Notes: a model not told the origin generated them from the sequence alone. DNA of 64,000 nucleotides from Aeromonas piscicola (GCF_000820005.1 NZ_CDBL01000032.1:96904-160903), one strand, 5' to 3'. Counted from the first letter of the stretch, positions 1 to 11,701 are shown. Numbers and translations: made by a program.

Positions 1-1074
1 GGCGTTCAGCTCGTTGGCCAGCTTGCGGATGTTGCCGATCAGCTGGTGCTGGCTGCCAACGAAACGGTTGAAGCTGTTGGCCAGCTGGCCCACTTCGTCG
101 TTGGCGTCGATCTTGATGCGCTGGGTCAAATCGCCGTTACCGTCAGCGATGCGGGCCAGAGCCTGGGAGACCTTGCTGAGCGGGCCGAGCAGCAGGCTGA
201 CCAGCCAGGAGATGGCGATGATGCTGCCCACCAGCACCAGCAGGGCTAGGCCAAGCTGGGTCATCAACAGGGAAGAGAGCGGGGCTTCCAGGGTTTCCTT
301 GTCCAGTACCAGTACCAGCTCCCAGTCGGTATCCGGGATATCCACGGCCCACAGCAGCTTGTCACGGCCTTCGTTGTCGAAGTAGGCCGGGATCAGGCTG
401 TTGCTGGCCTTGCTCTGTTCGATCAGGGCGTTGGTCAGATCGTTGTCGATCTCGGTGGCCGGCTTCATCGCCTTGGCCGCGTCCTTGTACGCGATGACGG
501 TGCCGTCCTTGTGCATCATGATGGCGATGCCATCGGCGGGCAGCTTCATCTTGGTGACGTCTTCCACCAGGGAGGCGATGGAGAGATCACCACCGACCAC
601 CCCGCCCTGTGCCGGCTGGGCCAGGGTCACCACCATGATGTTGTAGGCCACGTCCAGATAGGGCTTGGTCACTATGAGGCCGCCCTTGCTCATGGCTTCC
701 TGATACCAGCCACGGGAGCGCGGGTCATAACCGTCACGGTTGATGGAAGGGTCAGAGTCGTTCATCTTGCCGCTGCCCTCACCGAAGTAGGTGAGCTGGA
801 AGCGACCCGAGACTTGTGCCTGTTGCAGGGCGTTGAGGGGCTCGGCACCGGCCTTGCTGCCGAGCGCCTGGATGACATCGCGACGGGCGGAGAGCCAGTC
901 ACTGACACTGGCGGCCTGCTGGCTGCCGAGGCGTTGCACCTGTTCCTGACTGCCTTGCAGCAACAGGGACTTCTGGCTGGTATAGCTCTGCCAGGAGAGC
1001 AGCAGGATCACCAATGACAAGGCGATCACCACTGACAACAGTATCTTCTGCTTGAGTGATAGGTTTTTCATCAT
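1..1074 (-). CDS. Methyl-accepting chemotaxis protein, N-terminal part (runs off the window)
   Basis: Membrane chemoreceptor that would pass ligand signals to CheA/CheW; the C-terminal signalling domain lies outside the window. The reverse strand is open from 1074 to the edge (358 codons). A first transmembrane helix lies at about residues 10-28, followed by a periplasmic region of about 240 residues with dCache/PAS-like sequence (GGVVGGDLSIASLVEDV). A second helix spans about 273-296 and a HAMP segment about 297-350 (GDLTQRI, NDEVGQLANSFN). Two adjacent ATGs (1074 and 1071) are possible starts. Ligand unknown. The gene diverges from prfB. Confidence 0.9.
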   Translation of the reverse strand, partial: MMKNLSLKQKILLSVVIALSLVILLLSWQSYTSQKSLLLQGSQEQVQRLGSQQAASVSDWLSARRDVIQALGSKAGAEPLNALQQAQVSGRFQLTYFGEGSGKMNDSDPSINRDGYDPRSRGWYQEAMSKGGLIVTKPYLDVAYNIMVVTLAQPAQGGVVGGDLSIASLVEDVTKMKLPADGIAIMMHKDGTVIAYKDAAKAMKPATEIDNDLTNALIEQSKASNSLIPAYFDNEGRDKLLWAVDIPDTDWELVLVLDKETLEAPLSSLLMTQLGLALLVLVGSIIAISWLVSLLLGPLSKVSQALARIADGNGDLTQRIKIDANDEVGQLANSFNRFVGSQHQLIGNIRKLANELNA

Positions 1075-1323
1075 GATTTCTTCTTATGAGGTCAGGAACA
1101 GGATTTCCCAAAAGTGCACAGCACTGCATCGGTATTAGCGACCCGACAGGCCGAAACTGAACCTGAAAATGAGTCTGCGGGCGATATTTTCCACCGAGTT
1201 GGGGAAAACTGCATCAGAAATTGACTACAGGACGCGCACAAGGACAGGCGACCCTGTTTATTCCTTCCACAATTGGCTAGAATATCCTGTTTTTAAATCA
1301 CATCGACCCCGAGAGTTTTCACG

Positions 1324-2422
1324 ATGTTTGAAGTCAATCCTGTATTAAACAAGCTTAAGGAGCTGTCTGAGAGGACCGAGCTTCTTAGGGGGTACCTTTG
1401 ACTATGACGCAAAGAAAGAGCGTCTAGAAGAGGTCAACGCCGAGCTGGAACAGCCGGACGTATGGAATGAGCCGGAGCGCGCACAGGCGCTGGGCAAGGA
1501 GCGCGTCACGCTGGAAAACGTGGTGGGCACCATAGACACCCTGACCCAGGGCGCCGAAGACGTCGAGATGCTGGTAAGCCTGGCGGTGGAAGGGGAAGAC
1601 GAAGAGACCTTCAACGAAGCCGTGGCCGAAGCCGATGTGCTGGAGTCCAAGCTGGTGGATCTGGAATTCCGCCGCATGTTCTCCGGTCAGCACGACGCCT
1701 CCGACTGCTACATCGACATCCAGTCCGGCTCCGGTGGTACCGAAGCACAGGATTGGGCCAACATGGTGCTGCGCATGTACCTGCGCTGGGGTGATGCCCA
1801 CGGTTACAAGCCGGAGCTGATCGAACTCTCTGACGGCGACGTGGCCGGCATCAAGTCCGCCACCATCAAGTTCACCGGCGAATACGCCTTCGGCTGGCTA
1901 CGCACCGAAACCGGCGTCCACCGTCTGGTTCGCAAATCTCCGTTCGATTCCGGTGGCCGCCGCCACACCTCGTTCTGCTCCATCTTCGTTTATCCCGAGA
2001 TCGATGACGACATCGACATCGAGATCAACCCGGCAGACCTGCGTATCGACGTCTACCGTGCCTCCGGCGCCGGTGGTCAGCACGTCAACCGGACCGAATC
2101 CGCAGTACGTATCACCCACGTTCCGACCGGTGTCGTGGTACAGTGCCAAAACGATCGTTCCCAGCACAAAAACAAAGATCAGTGTATGAAGCAGCTGAAA
2201 GCCAAGCTCTACGAGCTGGAAATTCAGAAGCAAAACGCTGAGAAACAAGCCCTCGAAGAGACCAAGTCCGATATCGGCTGGGGCAGCCAGATCCGTTCCT
2301 ATGTGCTGGATGATGCGCGCATCAAGGATCTACGTACCGGCGTCGAAACCCGCAATACCCAAGCGGTACTCGACGGCGACCTGGACAAGTTTATCGAAGC
2401 TAGCCTGAAGTCAGGCCTGTAA
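1324..2422 (+). CDS. prfB: Peptide chain release factor 2 (programmed +1 frameshift)
   Basis: RF2 releases nascent chains at UGA and UAA codons. Translation starts at ATG 1324 and meets an in-frame TGA at 1399-1401 after 25 codons. A +1 shift moves to GAC at 1400-1402 and continues to TAA 2420-2422, giving 365 residues, the same length as E. coli RF2. The SPF stop-recognition motif (in [12 protein letters not shown]) and the GGQ peptidyl-hydrolysis motif ([10 protein letters not shown]) are both present. lysS follows 23 nt downstream, the usual gammaproteobacterial pair. Automatic ORF calling would start too late and miss the first exon-like segment. Confidence 0.98.
1387..1402 (+). promoter_or_regulatory. 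RF2 autoregulatory +1 frameshift site
   Basis: An internal Shine-Dalgarno-like AGGGGG (1387-1392) is followed by TAC, the slippery CTT (1396-1398) and TGA (1399-1401) with C next. This matches the known RF2 recoding element. When RF2 is scarce, slow termination at UGA lets the ribosome shift from CUU to UUU, so RF2 controls its own level. Confidence 0.97.
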
Positions 2423-2445
2423 AAAACAGAACAGCAGGAATCACC

Positions 2446-3984
2446 ATGTCTGAACAAACCACAACTCCGGAAGTCGACCACACTCTCGAACTGAACAACG
2501 AGATGACGGAGCGTCGTTCCAAGCTGGCCGCCTTGCGTGCCCAGGGCAACCCCTTCCCCAACGACTTCCGTCGTGACAGCCTCTCCGGCGATCTGCACGC
2601 CGAGTTTGGCGACAAGAGCGCCGAAGAACTGGTGGCCTTGGGTAAACAGGTGAAGATTGCCGGTCGCATCATGACCCGCCGGATCATGGGCAAGGCGTCC
2701 TTCGCCACCCTGCAGGACATGGCTGGCAAGATCCAGGTCTACGTGACCCGTGACGATCTGCCGGAAGGCTTCTACAACGAGCAGTTCAAGAAGTGGGATC
2801 TGGGTGACATAGTCGGCGTGGAAGGCACTCTTTTCCGCACCAACACCGGCGAACTCTCGGTGCACGTATCCACCATACGTCTGCTGACCAAGGCACTGCG
2901 TCCGCTGCCCGAGAAGCACAAGGGCCTGACCGACCAGGAAGCGCGCTGCCGTCAGCGTTACCTGGATCTGATCGCCAACGAAGAGTCCCGCAAGACCTTC
3001 ATGATCCGCACCAAGGTCGTTGCCGGCATCCGCAAGTTCTTCAACGACAAGCGCTTCATGGAAGTAGAAACCCCCATGATGCAGGTCATCCCGGGTGGCG
3101 CCTCCGCGCGTCCGTTCGTCACTCACCACAATGCGCTGGACATCGACATGTACCTGCGTATCGCACCCGAGCTCTACCTGAAGCGTCTGGTTGTGGGTGG
3201 TTTCGAGCGCGTGTACGAGATCAACCGCAATTTCCGTAACGAAGGCATCTCGGTTCGTCACAACCCCGAGTTCACCATGATCGAGTTCTACATGGCCTAT
3301 GCCGACTACATCGATCTGATGGACCTGACTGAAGAGCTGCTGCGCACCCTGGCGCAGGACATTCTGGGCGACACCAAGATCCGTTACGCCAAAGAGGGCG
3401 AAGAGGGTCTGACCATCGACTTCGGTCAGCCGTTCCAGCGCCTCACCATGGTGGACTCCATCCTGAAGTACGCCGATGGCGTTACCCTGGAAGATCTCTC
3501 CACCCTGGAGAGCGCCAAGGCCGTTGCCAAGCGTCTGCACATCGAGCTGATGAAGGGCTGGGAGCTGGGTCACGTGATCACCGCCATCTTCGAAGAGACG
3601 GTGGAGCACATGCTGCTGCAACCGACCTTCATCACCGAGTACCCGGCAGCCGTCTCCCCGCTGGCGCGCCGCAACGACGTGAACCCGGACGTGACCGACC
3701 GCTTCGAGTTCTTCATCGGTGGCCGCGAGCTGGCCAACGGCTTCTCCGAGCTGAACGATGCGGAAGATCAGGCCAAGCGCTTCCAGGATCAGGTGAACCA
3801 GAAAGAAGCCGGTGACGACGAAGCCATGTTCTATGACGCCGACTTCGTGACTGCGCTGGAACACGGCCTGCCGCCCACTGCCGGTCAGGGTATCGGTATC
3901 GACCGTCTGGTGATGCTGTTCACCAACAGCCACACCATCCGCGACGTCATCCTGTTCCCTGCCCTGCGCCCGCAACAGAAATAA
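2446..3984 (+). CDS. lysS: Lysyl-tRNA synthetase, class II
   Basis: Charges tRNA-Lys with lysine in the cytosol. The 512-residue product has an N-terminal OB-fold anticodon-binding domain (about residues 65-150) and a class II catalytic core. Motif 2 is seen around [20 protein letters not shown] and motif 3 around [11 protein letters not shown] near the C-terminus. Length is normal for the family. ATG 2446 has an upstream AGCAGGA element. The gene is 23 nt after prfB and is closed by a strong terminator, so the two are probably one transcript. Confidence 0.98.
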   Translation: MSEQTTTPEVDHTLELNNEMTERRSKLAALRAQGNPFPNDFRRDSLSGDLHAEFGDKSAEELVALGKQVKIAGRIMTRRIMGKASFATLQDMAGKIQVYVTRDDLPEGFYNEQFKKWDLGDIVGVEGTLFRTNTGELSVHVSTIRLLTKALRPLPEKHKGLTDQEARCRQRYLDLIANEESRKTFMIRTKVVAGIRKFFNDKRFMEVETPMMQVIPGGASARPFVTHHNALDIDMYLRIAPELYLKRLVVGGFERVYEINRNFRNEGISVRHNPEFTMIEFYMAYADYIDLMDLTEELLRTLAQDILGDTKIRYAKEGEEGLTIDFGQPFQRLTMVDSILKYADGVTLEDLSTLESAKAVAKRLHIELMKGWELGHVITAIFEETVEHMLLQPTFITEYPAAVSPLARRNDVNPDVTDRFEFFIGGRELANGFSELNDAEDQAKRFQDQVNQKEAGDDEAMFYDADFVTALEHGLPPTAGQGIGIDRLVMLFTNSHTIRDVILFPALRPQQK

Positions 3985-4023
3985 GCCCGATGCGCAGGCC
4001 TGACCTGCGCCTCGATGGCAATG

Positions 4024-4052
4024 AAACGCCCCGCAACTGCGGGGCGTTTTTT
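4024..4052 (+). terminator. Rho-independent terminator of prfB-lysS
   Basis: An 11-bp GC-rich stem (4024-4034 with 4039-4049) with a 4-nt AACT loop is followed by a T run, 40 nt after the lysS stop. Confidence 0.92.
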
Positions 4053-4096
4053 ATGGCGAAGGCAGCCCGGTGGCGGTCCCTCACGCTGGCGGCACC

Positions 4097-4903
4097 TCAT
4101 GAGGTGGGCGGCAGCAGCCACTCCCCCTGCCACAGGGTCAGCGCCTGGCCCGACATCAGCACCCGGTCCCCCTGCAACTCGAGCACAAGCTCCCCGCCGC
4201 GCGCCGAGATCTGGCGCGCCTTCAGTCGAGTCTTGCCGAGACGCTCGGCCCAGAAGGGCGTCAGGGCACAGTGGTTGGAGCCGGTGACGGGATCCTCATC
4301 CACCCCGACCCAGGGGGCGAAGTAGCGAGAGACGAAGTCATCATCCCCGCGGCTGGAAGGGGCCGTCACTATCAGGCCGCGACCGGGCAGGGCGCCCAGG
4401 GCGTGAAAATCGGGGGTGAGCGCGCGGACTTCCTCCTCGCTTGCCAGCTCCAGCAGAAACTTGGCGCCGGCGGCCAGGGTCTGCACGGGTGTACAACCAA
4501 CCGCCGCCCCATAGGCCGGATCCATCGCCAGAGGCGTGAGCGGAATGCGCGGGAAGTCGAGCCGAATCCACTCCCCCTCGCGCCTGGCCAGCAGTTCCCC
4601 GCTGCGGGTCTCGAAGCGGATGACCTCCTGCGGTGCCACAGCCCCCGTCTGCCACAGCACATGGGCGGCCGCCAGGGTGCCGTGACCACAGAGATCCACC
4701 TCTACCTTGGGGGTAAACCAGCGCAGCCGATAGTGCGCCGCCCCCAAGGGACTGAGGAAGGCGGTCTCCGACAGGTTGAACTCGGCCGCCATGGCCTGCA
4801 GCCGCGCATCGGACTGGGCCGGCCCCAGTACCACCACGGCCGGGTTGCCGCCAAAGGGCTGTCGGCTGAAGGCATTGACATGAAACAGTCTGATAATCGA
4901 CAT
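4097..4903 (-). CDS. PhzF family isomerase/epimerase-like protein
   Basis: PhzF-fold proteins resemble diaminopimelate epimerase; most housekeeping members have no known substrate. The 268-residue product begins MSIIRLFHVNAFSRQPFGGN, a typical PhzF start containing the conserved F-GGNPAVVV segment. It also contains NLSETAFL with the conserved catalytic-type Glu, and GHGTLAAAHVL. The GSNHCALTPFWAERL region near the C-terminus matches the second half of the fold. ATG 4903 was chosen over a GTG/ATG 33 nt upstream because AGGA precedes it at good spacing. The gene stands alone, convergent to lysS. Presence of PhzF does not mean phenazine synthesis; no other phz gene is here. Confidence 0.88.
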   Translation of the reverse strand: MSIIRLFHVNAFSRQPFGGNPAVVVLGPAQSDARLQAMAAEFNLSETAFLSPLGAAHYRLRWFTPKVEVDLCGHGTLAAAHVLWQTGAVAPQEVIRFETRSGELLARREGEWIRLDFPRIPLTPLAMDPAYGAAVGCTPVQTLAAGAKFLLELASEEEVRALTPDFHALGALPGRGLIVTAPSSRGDDDFVSRYFAPWVGVDEDPVTGSNHCALTPFWAERLGKTRLKARQISARGGELVLELQGDRVLMSGQALTLWQGEWLLPPTS

Positions 4904-5016
4904 TCGCTTTTCCTGTGGTGCCACGACCGGGCTCATTCTTCGCCGTTTATACCATGAAACCGGGCCCTGCCCGAACGGGCCCAGGAGCCCGTCAGGTACG
5001 TTTTTAATGCACTAAT

Positions 5017-5041
5017 AGAATAAAAAAGACATTTTTATTCT
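5017..5041. promoter_or_regulatory. Inverted repeat upstream of cysJIH, candidate CysB operator
   Basis: Perfect 10-bp arms AGAATAAAAA (5017-5026) and TTTTTATTCT (5032-5041) are separated by 5 nt, about 60 nt before cysJ. CysB, a LysR-type regulator, is known to activate cysJIH from AT-rich sites in enterobacteria. Assignment to CysB is inference from position and composition. Confidence 0.55.
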
Positions 5042-5102
5042 TTGTTGTTATCCATCACACCCCTTAACCTGACCAAAAATCAGACCATGGAAGACGAGTG
5101 TG

Positions 5103-6893
5103 ATGCAATTGAAGGATTCTCTGACCAACCTAGCCCCCCTCTCTGATGAACAACAACGTCAGCTGAACCAGGCGCTCTCGACCCTCAATACCCAGCAACT
5201 GGTCTGGGTGAGCGGCTATCTCTACGGTCTCTCCCAATCCGGCAGCCAGCCTGCTGCGGCCAGCGGTGCGCTGGCGGCGCCCGGCGGCAGCCTGACCATT
5301 CTCTACGGATCCCAGACCGGCAACGCCAAGGGCGTGGCCAGTGCCATCAAGGCGCAGGCCGAGGCACGCGGCCTGCCGGTGACCCTCACCTCCATGGCGG
5401 ACTACAAACCCAAGCAACTCAAGAAAGAGACCCATCTGCTGGTGGTAGTGAGCACTTACGGGGAGGGTGAACCACCGGAGAGCGCGGTCGATCTGTTCGA
5501 GCAGCTCAAGAAGGGCAAGGTCGGCAAACTCGAGGGGCTCAAGTTCGCCGTGCTGGGGCTGGGTGACAGCTCCTACGAATTTTTCTGCCAGACAGGTCAG
5601 GACTTTGACAGCCTGCTGACCAAGGCGGGCGCCGATCGCATTCATGAGCTTGCCAGCCTGGATGTGGACTATCAGGATGCAGCCAAGGCCTGGGGCGAGC
5701 AGGCGGTCAATGCCATTGCCGCCACGCTTTCTGCCGGGGTTGCCACCAGCAGCGTGGCGGGGGCAGTGCAAGCGGCTGTCGGTCACAGCCAGTACGACAA
5801 GGCAAATCCCTTCCCGGCCCGCCTGTCGGTGAATCAGAAGATCACCGGCCGCGATTCCACCAAGGATATCCGCCATATCGAGATCAGCCTGGAGGCGTCC
5901 GGCATCACCTATCAGCCGGGGGACGCCCTCGGGGTCTGGTTCGACAACGACGCCGATCTGGTCGGCGAAGTGCTGGCCCTGGCCGGGCTGAGCGGTGACG
6001 AGGCGACCGCCCATGGCAGCCTGCGCGAGGTGCTCACCCGCAATCTGGAACTGACCCGGTTGCACGGCGGCTTTATCACGGGATTGGCAGAGATCTCGGG
6101 TAGCGCAGCGCTGAAAGACCTGGCCGGTGACAAGGCTCAGGTCAATGCCCTGGTCGCCTCTGCCCAGGTGGTGGATGTGCTGAAACGCTTCCCGACCCCC
6201 TTGAGCGCAGAACAGCTGGTCGGCCTGCTGCGCCCCCTCACCCCACGCCTCTACTCCATCGCCTCCGCCCAGAGCGAAGTGGAAGAAGAGGTGCACCTGA
6301 CCGTTGGCGTGGTGCGCTACCCGCAAGAAGATGGCACCGTGCGCAGTGGCGCCGCCTCCTCCTATCTGGCCGACCGGCTGATTGAGGATGCCGAGGTCCG
6401 GGTGTTCGTGGAGCACAACGACAACTTCCGCCTGCCAGCCAATCCCGATACCCCCGTCATCATGGTGGGACCGGGCACCGGCATCGCCCCCTTCCGCGCC
6501 TTTATGCAAGAGCGTGAGGCCCAGGATGCCTCGGGCAAGAACTGGCTCTTCTTCGGCAACCCCCACTTCACCCAGGACTTCCTCTATCAGCTGGAGTGGC
6601 AGCGCTATGTGAAATCGGGCCTGCTGTCGAAGATTTCGCTGGCCTTCAGCCGGGATCAGGCCAACAAGATTTATGTGCAGGACAGGCTGCGCGAAGCGGG
6701 CCTGGAACTCTACCAGTGGCTGGAAGCAGGCGCTCACTTCTATGTCTGTGGTGACGCCAACAAGATGGCCAAGGATGTGCAGGAGGCCCTGCTGGATGTG
6801 ATTGCCGAACACGGTCACAAGAGCCGTGAGGAAGCAGAAGAGTATTTGAGCGAATTGCGTCGTGCCAAACGTTATCAAAGGGATGTCTATTGA
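5103..6893 (+). CDS. cysJ: Sulfite reductase (NADPH) flavoprotein subunit
   Basis: Passes electrons from NADPH through FAD and FMN to the CysI haemoprotein for reduction of sulfite to sulfide. The 596-residue product carries an N-terminal helix region, a flavodoxin domain (about residues 63-205, starting [14 protein letters not shown]) and a ferredoxin-reductase-like FAD/NADPH module. The latter shows RLYSIAS for FAD binding, [12 protein letters not shown] for NADPH binding and an aromatic C-terminus (RDVY). ATG 5103 was taken; GTG 5100 directly before it is also possible. The cysI start overlaps the stop (TGATG), showing translational coupling. Confidence 0.97.
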   Translation: MQLKDSLTNLAPLSDEQQRQLNQALSTLNTQQLVWVSGYLYGLSQSGSQPAAASGALAAPGGSLTILYGSQTGNAKGVASAIKAQAEARGLPVTLTSMADYKPKQLKKETHLLVVVSTYGEGEPPESAVDLFEQLKKGKVGKLEGLKFAVLGLGDSSYEFFCQTGQDFDSLLTKAGADRIHELASLDVDYQDAAKAWGEQAVNAIAATLSAGVATSSVAGAVQAAVGHSQYDKANPFPARLSVNQKITGRDSTKDIRHIEISLEASGITYQPGDALGVWFDNDADLVGEVLALAGLSGDEATAHGSLREVLTRNLELTRLHGGFITGLAEISGSAALKDLAGDKAQVNALVASAQVVDVLKRFPTPLSAEQLVGLLRPLTPRLYSIASAQSEVEEEVHLTVGVVRYPQEDGTVRSGAASSYLADRLIEDAEVRVFVEHNDNFRLPANPDTPVIMVGPGTGIAPFRAFMQEREAQDASGKNWLFFGNPHFTQDFLYQLEWQRYVKSGLLSKISLAFSRDQANKIYVQDRLREAGLELYQWLEAGAHFYVCGDANKMAKDVQEALLDVIAEHGHKSREEAEEYLSELRRAKRYQRDVY

Positions 6894-8605
6894 TGAGCAA
6901 ACAAGTGATTCCGGGACCGGTAGAAGGACCGCTGGCCGACAACGAGCGCCTCAAGCGCGAGAGCAACTTCCTGCGCGGCACCATAGCGCAGGATCTGCAG
7001 GATCCCCTCACCGGCGGCTTCAACGGCGACAACTTCCAGCTGATCCGCTTCCACGGCATGTATCAGCAGGATGACCGCGACATACGCCCGGAGCGTACCG
7101 CCCAGAAGCTGGAGCCCCTGCACAACGTCATGCTGCGCGCCCGTCTGCCGGGCGGCATCATCACCCCGGCCCAGTGGCAGGTGATCGACAAGTTCGCCGA
7201 GGAGCACAGCCTGTATGGCAGCATCCGCCTCACTACCCGCCAGACCTTCCAGTTTCACGGGGTATTGAAGCGCGACATCAAGCTGATGCACCAGACCCTC
7301 AACAGCACGGGCATAGATTCCATCGCCACCGCTGGCGACGTGAACCGCAACGTGCTCTGCACCAGCAACCCGGTGGAGTCAGCGCTGCACCAGGAGGCCT
7401 ACGAATGGGCCAAGCAGATCTCCGAACACCTGCTGCCCAAGACCCGCGCCTATGTGGAGATCTGGCTGGATGGCGAGAAGCTGGGGGGGGACGAGGAGCC
7501 TATCCTGGGCTCCAACTACCTGCCGCGCAAATTCAAGACGACTGTGGTGATCCCGCCCCACAACGACATAGACGTGCATGCCAACGACCTCAACTTCGTG
7601 GCCATTGCCGAGGACGGCAAGCTGGTGGGCTTCAACGTGCTGGTGGGCGGTGGTCTGGCCATGACCCACGGCGACACCAGCACCTACCCGCGTAAGGCGA
7701 GCGACTTTGGCTTTATTCCGCTCTCCCACGTGCTGGACGTGGCGGCCGCTGTGGTCAGCACCCAGCGCGACTGGGGCAACCGGGTCAACCGCAAGAACGC
7801 CAAGACCAAATACACGCTCGAACGGGTCGGTGTCGAGGCATTCAAGGCTGAGGTGGAGAACCGCGCCGGCATCAAATTTGGCGAGGTGCGCCCCTACGCG
7901 TTCACCAGCCGTGGCGATCGCTTCGGCTGGGTCGAAGGGATCGATGGCAAACACCACCTGACCCTCTTTATCGAGAATGGCCGCCTGCTGGACTTCCCGG
8001 GCAAGCCGCTCAAGACCGGCATGCTGGAAATCGCCAAGGTGCATCAGGGGGATTTTCGCCTGACCGCCAACCAGAACCTCATCATCGCCGGTGTCCCCGT
8101 TGGCGAGAAGGCGCGCATCGAAGCACTCGCGCGCCAGTATGGCCTGCTGGATGACGGCGTGAGCGAGCAACGCAAGCAGTCCATGGCCTGCGTGGCCCTG
8201 CCCACCTGCCCGCTGGCGATGGCCGAGGCCGAGCGTATGCTGCCGGCGTTTGTCACCGACATCGAGGGCTTGCTCACCAAGCACGGGCTGGCGGATGACG
8301 CCATCATCTTCCGGGTCACCGGCTGCCCCAACGGCTGCGGCCGCGCCATGCTGGCCGAAGTGGGTCTGGTGGGCAAGGCACCGGGCCGCTACAACCTGCA
8401 TCTGGGTGGCAACCTGGAGGGGACCCGCATCCCGCGCCTCTATCAGGAGAACATCACTGAGCCGCAGATCCTGGCCGAGCTGGATAGCCTTATCGGCCGC
8501 TGGGCCAAGGAGCGCGACGGGAACGAGTGCTTTGGCGACTTCGTGATCCGCGCAGGGGTAGTGGCCCCCGTCATCGACTCCGCGAGGGATTTCTATGCAG
8601 CCTGA
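6893..8605 (+). CDS. cysI: Sulfite reductase (NADPH) haemoprotein subunit
   Basis: Catalytic subunit that reduces sulfite to sulfide with six electrons using sirohaem bridged to a [4Fe-4S] cluster. The four cluster cysteines are visible as CVALPTC and GCPNGCG in the C-terminal half. The product is 570 residues, normal for CysI. ATG 6893 overlaps the cysJ stop by one base, so the two subunits are translationally coupled. cysH begins inside the last codons of cysI. Confidence 0.97.
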   Translation: MSKQVIPGPVEGPLADNERLKRESNFLRGTIAQDLQDPLTGGFNGDNFQLIRFHGMYQQDDRDIRPERTAQKLEPLHNVMLRARLPGGIITPAQWQVIDKFAEEHSLYGSIRLTTRQTFQFHGVLKRDIKLMHQTLNSTGIDSIATAGDVNRNVLCTSNPVESALHQEAYEWAKQISEHLLPKTRAYVEIWLDGEKLGGDEEPILGSNYLPRKFKTTVVIPPHNDIDVHANDLNFVAIAEDGKLVGFNVLVGGGLAMTHGDTSTYPRKASDFGFIPLSHVLDVAAAVVSTQRDWGNRVNRKNAKTKYTLERVGVEAFKAEVENRAGIKFGEVRPYAFTSRGDRFGWVEGIDGKHHLTLFIENGRLLDFPGKPLKTGMLEIAKVHQGDFRLTANQNLIIAGVPVGEKARIEALARQYGLLDDGVSEQRKQSMACVALPTCPLAMAEAERMLPAFVTDIEGLLTKHGLADDAIIFRVTGCPNGCGRAMLAEVGLVGKAPGRYNLHLGGNLEGTRIPRLYQENITEPQILAELDSLIGRWAKERDGNECFGDFVIRAGVVAPVIDSARDFYAA

Positions 8606-9425
8606 ACTGACTGATGGCGGGCGGCTGACACTGACCGCCGATGGCAGGCTCGACCTCTCCGCCCTGCTCTCCCTGAGCCGGGACGAGCAGAGCGAGGCGC
8701 TGGCGCCCCTCAACCGGGCGCTTGACGCCATGAGCGCCCCCGAGCGGGTGCACTGGGCGCTGGCGAAGCTGCCGGGGGAGCATGTGCTCTCCTCCAGTTT
8801 CGGCATCCAGGCCGCACTGATGTTGCACCTGGTGAGCCACGAACGCAGTGATGTGCCCGTGGTGTTGACCGATACCGGTTATCTCTTCCCCGAGACCTAC
8901 CGCTTTATCGATGAGCTGACCGAGCGCCTCACGCTCAATCTGAAGATATACAGGGCCGAGTTGTCACCGGCCTGGCAGGAGGCGCGATTTGGTCTCTTGT
9001 GGGAGCAGGGAGTCGAGGGGATCACCCGCTACAACCAGCTCAACAAGGTGGAGCCCATGGATCGCGCTCTGAACGAGCTGGGCGCCCAGACCTGGTTCTC
9101 CGGCCTGCGCCGGGAGCAGTCAGGCAGCCGGGGCGCGCTGCCGGTACTGGCCATCCAGCGCGGCCGCTTCAAGTTCCTGCCGGTGATCGACTGGAGCAAC
9201 AAGGATGTCTTCTACTACTTCAAGGAGTTCGATCTCCCCTACCACCCGCTGTGGGAGCAGGGTTACCTCTCGGTCGGCGATGTGCACACCACCACCAAGT
9301 GGGAGCCGGGCATGAGCGAGGAGCAGACCCGTTTCTTCGGCCTCAAGCGCGAGTGCGGCCTGCACGAGGAGAGTGGCAAGGAGAGTGCCCAGGAAAGTGG
9401 CGAGCAGAGCGGCTCCGGCATCTGA
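8595..9425 (+). CDS. cysH: Phosphoadenosine phosphosulfate reductase
   Basis: Reduces PAPS to sulfite with thioredoxin, the step before CysJI. The 276-residue product has the PAPS-binding region ([29 protein letters not shown]) and the C-terminal catalytic ECGLHE motif. The single-cysteine form without the CC...CxxC cluster motif marks it as PAPS-type rather than APS-type. A short Ser/Glu-rich tail follows the ECGLHE motif. ATG 8595 lies inside cysI with an 11-nt overlap, so cysJIH is one operon. Confidence 0.96.
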   Translation: MQPELTDGGRLTLTADGRLDLSALLSLSRDEQSEALAPLNRALDAMSAPERVHWALAKLPGEHVLSSSFGIQAALMLHLVSHERSDVPVVLTDTGYLFPETYRFIDELTERLTLNLKIYRAELSPAWQEARFGLLWEQGVEGITRYNQLNKVEPMDRALNELGAQTWFSGLRREQSGSRGALPVLAIQRGRFKFLPVIDWSNKDVFYYFKEFDLPYHPLWEQGYLSVGDVHTTTKWEPGMSEEQTRFFGLKRECGLHEESGKESAQESGEQSGSGI

Positions 9426-9454
9426 GCCCGCTGGCAAGGCAGGCTCCTGACAAT

Positions 9455-9487
9455 AAAAAACGCCCGGCACTTGCCGGGCGTTTTTTA
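9455..9487. terminator. Bidirectional terminator between cysH and proX
   Basis: Stem CGCCCGGCA/TGCCGGGCG (9461-9469 with 9472-9480) is flanked by an A run on the left and a T run on the right. It can therefore end both cysJIH (plus) and proVWX (minus). Confidence 0.92.
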
Positions 9488-9551
9488 TTGCTGAGGTGCA
9501 GCAGCTCACGTGCGCAGGGAATAGGGCCCTGCACGCCGCCACGCCATCCGC

Positions 9552-10553
9552 TTATTGCACGGCAGCGCGCGCCTGGGTCAACCAGTCATTGATCAGGGCA
9601 TCATGCCCCTTGAGCCAGGCCATCACATGGCGCTCTACATCCGCCTGGGTGTTTTGACCCTTGTTCATGAGCCCGTTCTGGATATTGATGTCATTAAGGG
9701 GCAGCTTGACGATGCTAAACAACTTGGCCGCCGCCGGATTGGCTTCGGCGAACGCCTTGTTGGCCACTATGTGCATGGTATTCACGGTAAAGCCGTAATC
9801 TTTGCCGTTGGGCAGGCGGGTCTGCACTGCATCCTTGGCATTGGCAGGCACTTCCAGCCACACCACGTCCCGTCCCGGCACCAGCTCGCTGCTCAGCCAG
9901 TAGGGGGTCCAGGTGTAGTAGAGCACCGGCTTGCCACTCTGGTAACGGGCCCGGGTGTCGGCGATCAGGGCCGCGTAGTTGCCCTGCTTGTGAGTGACGG
10001 TCGGGGTCAAACCAAACGCATCCAGATGATGATTGATGGCCTCTTCACAGCCCCAACCCGGGTTGCAGCCCACCAGATCCGCCTTGCCGTCGCCATCGCC
10101 GTCAAACAGCGCCGCCAGCTTGGGATCCTTGAGCTGTCCCAGATTGGTGATGCCGTACTGGGTTGCCGTCTTCTTGTCGATGAGGTAACCCTGGGCGGCG
10201 CCCGATACATAGGTGCCCTGGCGGAAGAACACCTTGTCGCCGCCAGCCTGTTCGTACTTGTTGTCTTGCAACGGGATCCAGTTAAAGGCCAGGAAGGTGC
10301 CGTCGCCTTGTGCCACCGAGGCGTAGGCCACGTTGTAGTCCACCTCCTGCACAGGCTGGACGTCATAGCCCAGGCGGCCCATCAGCTTGCTGACCAGCAG
10401 GGTCTGGAAGGTCTCTTCCGGCAGGGAGCTCTGCAAGGGTTGAACGCGGATCCCCTCCCCCGGTAATTCAGCGCTGGCCACGGCGACAGAACTCAGTAAC
10501 AGGGAGTTCAGCAACAGTGTGCTCAGGGTCAGTGTCCTGGTAATGGGTTTCAT
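9552..10553 (-). CDS. proX: Glycine betaine/L-proline ABC transporter, periplasmic binding protein
   Basis: Captures glycine betaine or proline betaine in the periplasm and delivers it to ProVW under osmotic stress. The 333-residue product starts with a signal peptide ending near VAVASA. The OpuAC-type fold shows tryptophans expected for the aromatic cage ([32 protein letters not shown]). The start ATG overlaps the proW stop by 4 nt. It is the last gene of proVWX. Confidence 0.96.
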   Translation of the reverse strand: MKPITRTLTLSTLLLNSLLLSSVAVASAELPGEGIRVQPLQSSLPEETFQTLLVSKLMGRLGYDVQPVQEVDYNVAYASVAQGDGTFLAFNWIPLQDNKYEQAGGDKVFFRQGTYVSGAAQGYLIDKKTATQYGITNLGQLKDPKLAALFDGDGDGKADLVGCNPGWGCEEAINHHLDAFGLTPTVTHKQGNYAALIADTRARYQSGKPVLYYTWTPYWLSSELVPGRDVVWLEVPANAKDAVQTRLPNGKDYGFTVNTMHIVANKAFAEANPAAAKLFSIVKLPLNDINIQNGLMNKGQNTQADVERHVMAWLKGHDALINDWLTQARAAVQ

Positions 10554-11701
10554 GCGTTTACTCCTTTGTAATCAATAGATTTGCTACGGCCACGCAAGCG
10601 CATCAGCAGGGCCACGGGACCATGTTGATACCAGCGGCCTGTGTGGCTGCGATCCCGCTGCCCCATTGCCTGGGTCAGACGGTCGAGCACTATGGCCAGC
10701 AGCACTATGCCAAGGCCACCGATGGAGGCGAGCCCCATGTCGAGGCGACCTATGCCGCGCAACACCATCTGGCCCAGACCACCGACCGCTATCATGGAGG
10801 CGATCACTACCATGGAGAGTGCCAGCATCAGGGTCTGATTGACCCCGGCCATGATGGTGGGCATGGCCAGTGGTAGTTGTACCTTGAACAGCAACTGGGA
10901 GGGGCTGGCGCCAAACGAGTGGGCCGCCTCCACCAGATCTTCAGGCACTTGCCTGATCCCCAGCATGGTCAGCCGGATCATGGGTGGCAGGGCGAAGATG
11001 ACGGTCACCACCACGCCGGGCACGTTGCCGATACCGAACAACATGACGATGGGAATGAGGTAGACGAAAGCCGGTGTGGTCTGCATGGCATCCAGCAGCG
11101 GTCGGGTCCAGGTAGACAACCGCTCGCTACGGGCCAGCAGAATGCCGACTGGCAAGCCAATCAGGATGCAGAAGAAGAGCGAGGTCAGCACCAGCGACAG
11201 GGTCACCATGGCATCGGACCAGGCACCTATGAGCCCGATCCCGACGAGAGAGAGCAGGGTGCCAAGGGCCATGCGACCATTGACCATCTGCCAGGCGATC
11301 AGGGCCATCATCCCCATCATCAGGGTGGATGGCACTGTCTGCAGCAGATGGGTCATGGCGTTGAGAGTGACCTCTACCGGTGCCCGGATCAGCTGAAACA
11401 CAGGACGCAGGTTCTCGACCAGCCAGCCGATACCGCTCTCCACCCAGACATCCAGCGGCACCAGCGCCTGCTGGAAGGGATCCAGCCAGTCGACTGCCGC
11501 AGAGGTATCCGTCGCTTCAATCTGGTTCTGCCAGTCAGCGGCTTCAGTCTCTGTGCTGCCCCAGGGATCCGTGGCAACAGTCGCGGAGGCAGAGGCACCC
11601 CAGGGGTCGGCCTGCGCCTCATCGGCCCGGACGGGGGCACTCGCCAGCAGCAAGAGTGCCAGCAAGCCGGTCAGCAGACGATGAAAGGATTTGATATTCA
11701 T
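10550..11701 (-). CDS. proW: Glycine betaine/L-proline ABC transporter, permease
   Basis: Inner-membrane channel subunit of the betaine importer. The 383-residue product is longer than E. coli ProW. Its N-terminus carries a signal-peptide-like segment, then an acidic stretch with two DPWG repeats before the conserved [16 protein letters not shown]. Several transmembrane helices follow. The EAA cytoplasmic loop reads [23 protein letters not shown] overlaps the proV stop by 4 nt. Confidence 0.96.
   Translation of the reverse strand: MNIKSFHRLLTGLLALLLLASAPVRADEAQADPWGASASATVATDPWGSTETEAADWQNQIEATDTSAAVDWLDPFQQALVPLDVWVESGIGWLVENLRPVFQLIRAPVEVTLNAMTHLLQTVPSTLMMGMMALIAWQMVNGRMALGTLLSLVGIGLIGAWSDAMVTLSLVLTSLFFCILIGLPVGILLARSERLSTWTRPLLDAMQTTPAFVYLIPIVMLFGIGNVPGVVVTVIFALPPMIRLTMLGIRQVPEDLVEAAHSFGASPSQLLFKVQLPLAMPTIMAGVNQTLMLALSMVVIASMIAVGGLGQMVLRGIGRLDMGLASIGGLGIVLLAIVLDRLTQAMGQRDRSHTGRWYQHGPVALLMRLRGRSKSIDYKGVNA

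Noticed and set aside
1324..1401. prfB looks like a pseudogene with an early stop
   Set aside because: The stop is the known RF2 programmed frameshift site, with AGGGGG, CTT and TGA-C in place; the shifted product has the normal 365 residues.
2299..3975. 558-codon open frame on the strand opposite lysS
   Set aside because: It is a shadow of lysS caused by GC-rich codon use; no family pattern and no ribosome site.
4097..4903. Phenazine biosynthesis locus
   Set aside because: Only a PhzF-like fold protein is present; no other phz genes lie nearby.
5130..6878. 582-codon open frame opposite cysJ
   Set aside because: Antisense shadow; the plus frame has all cysJ motifs.
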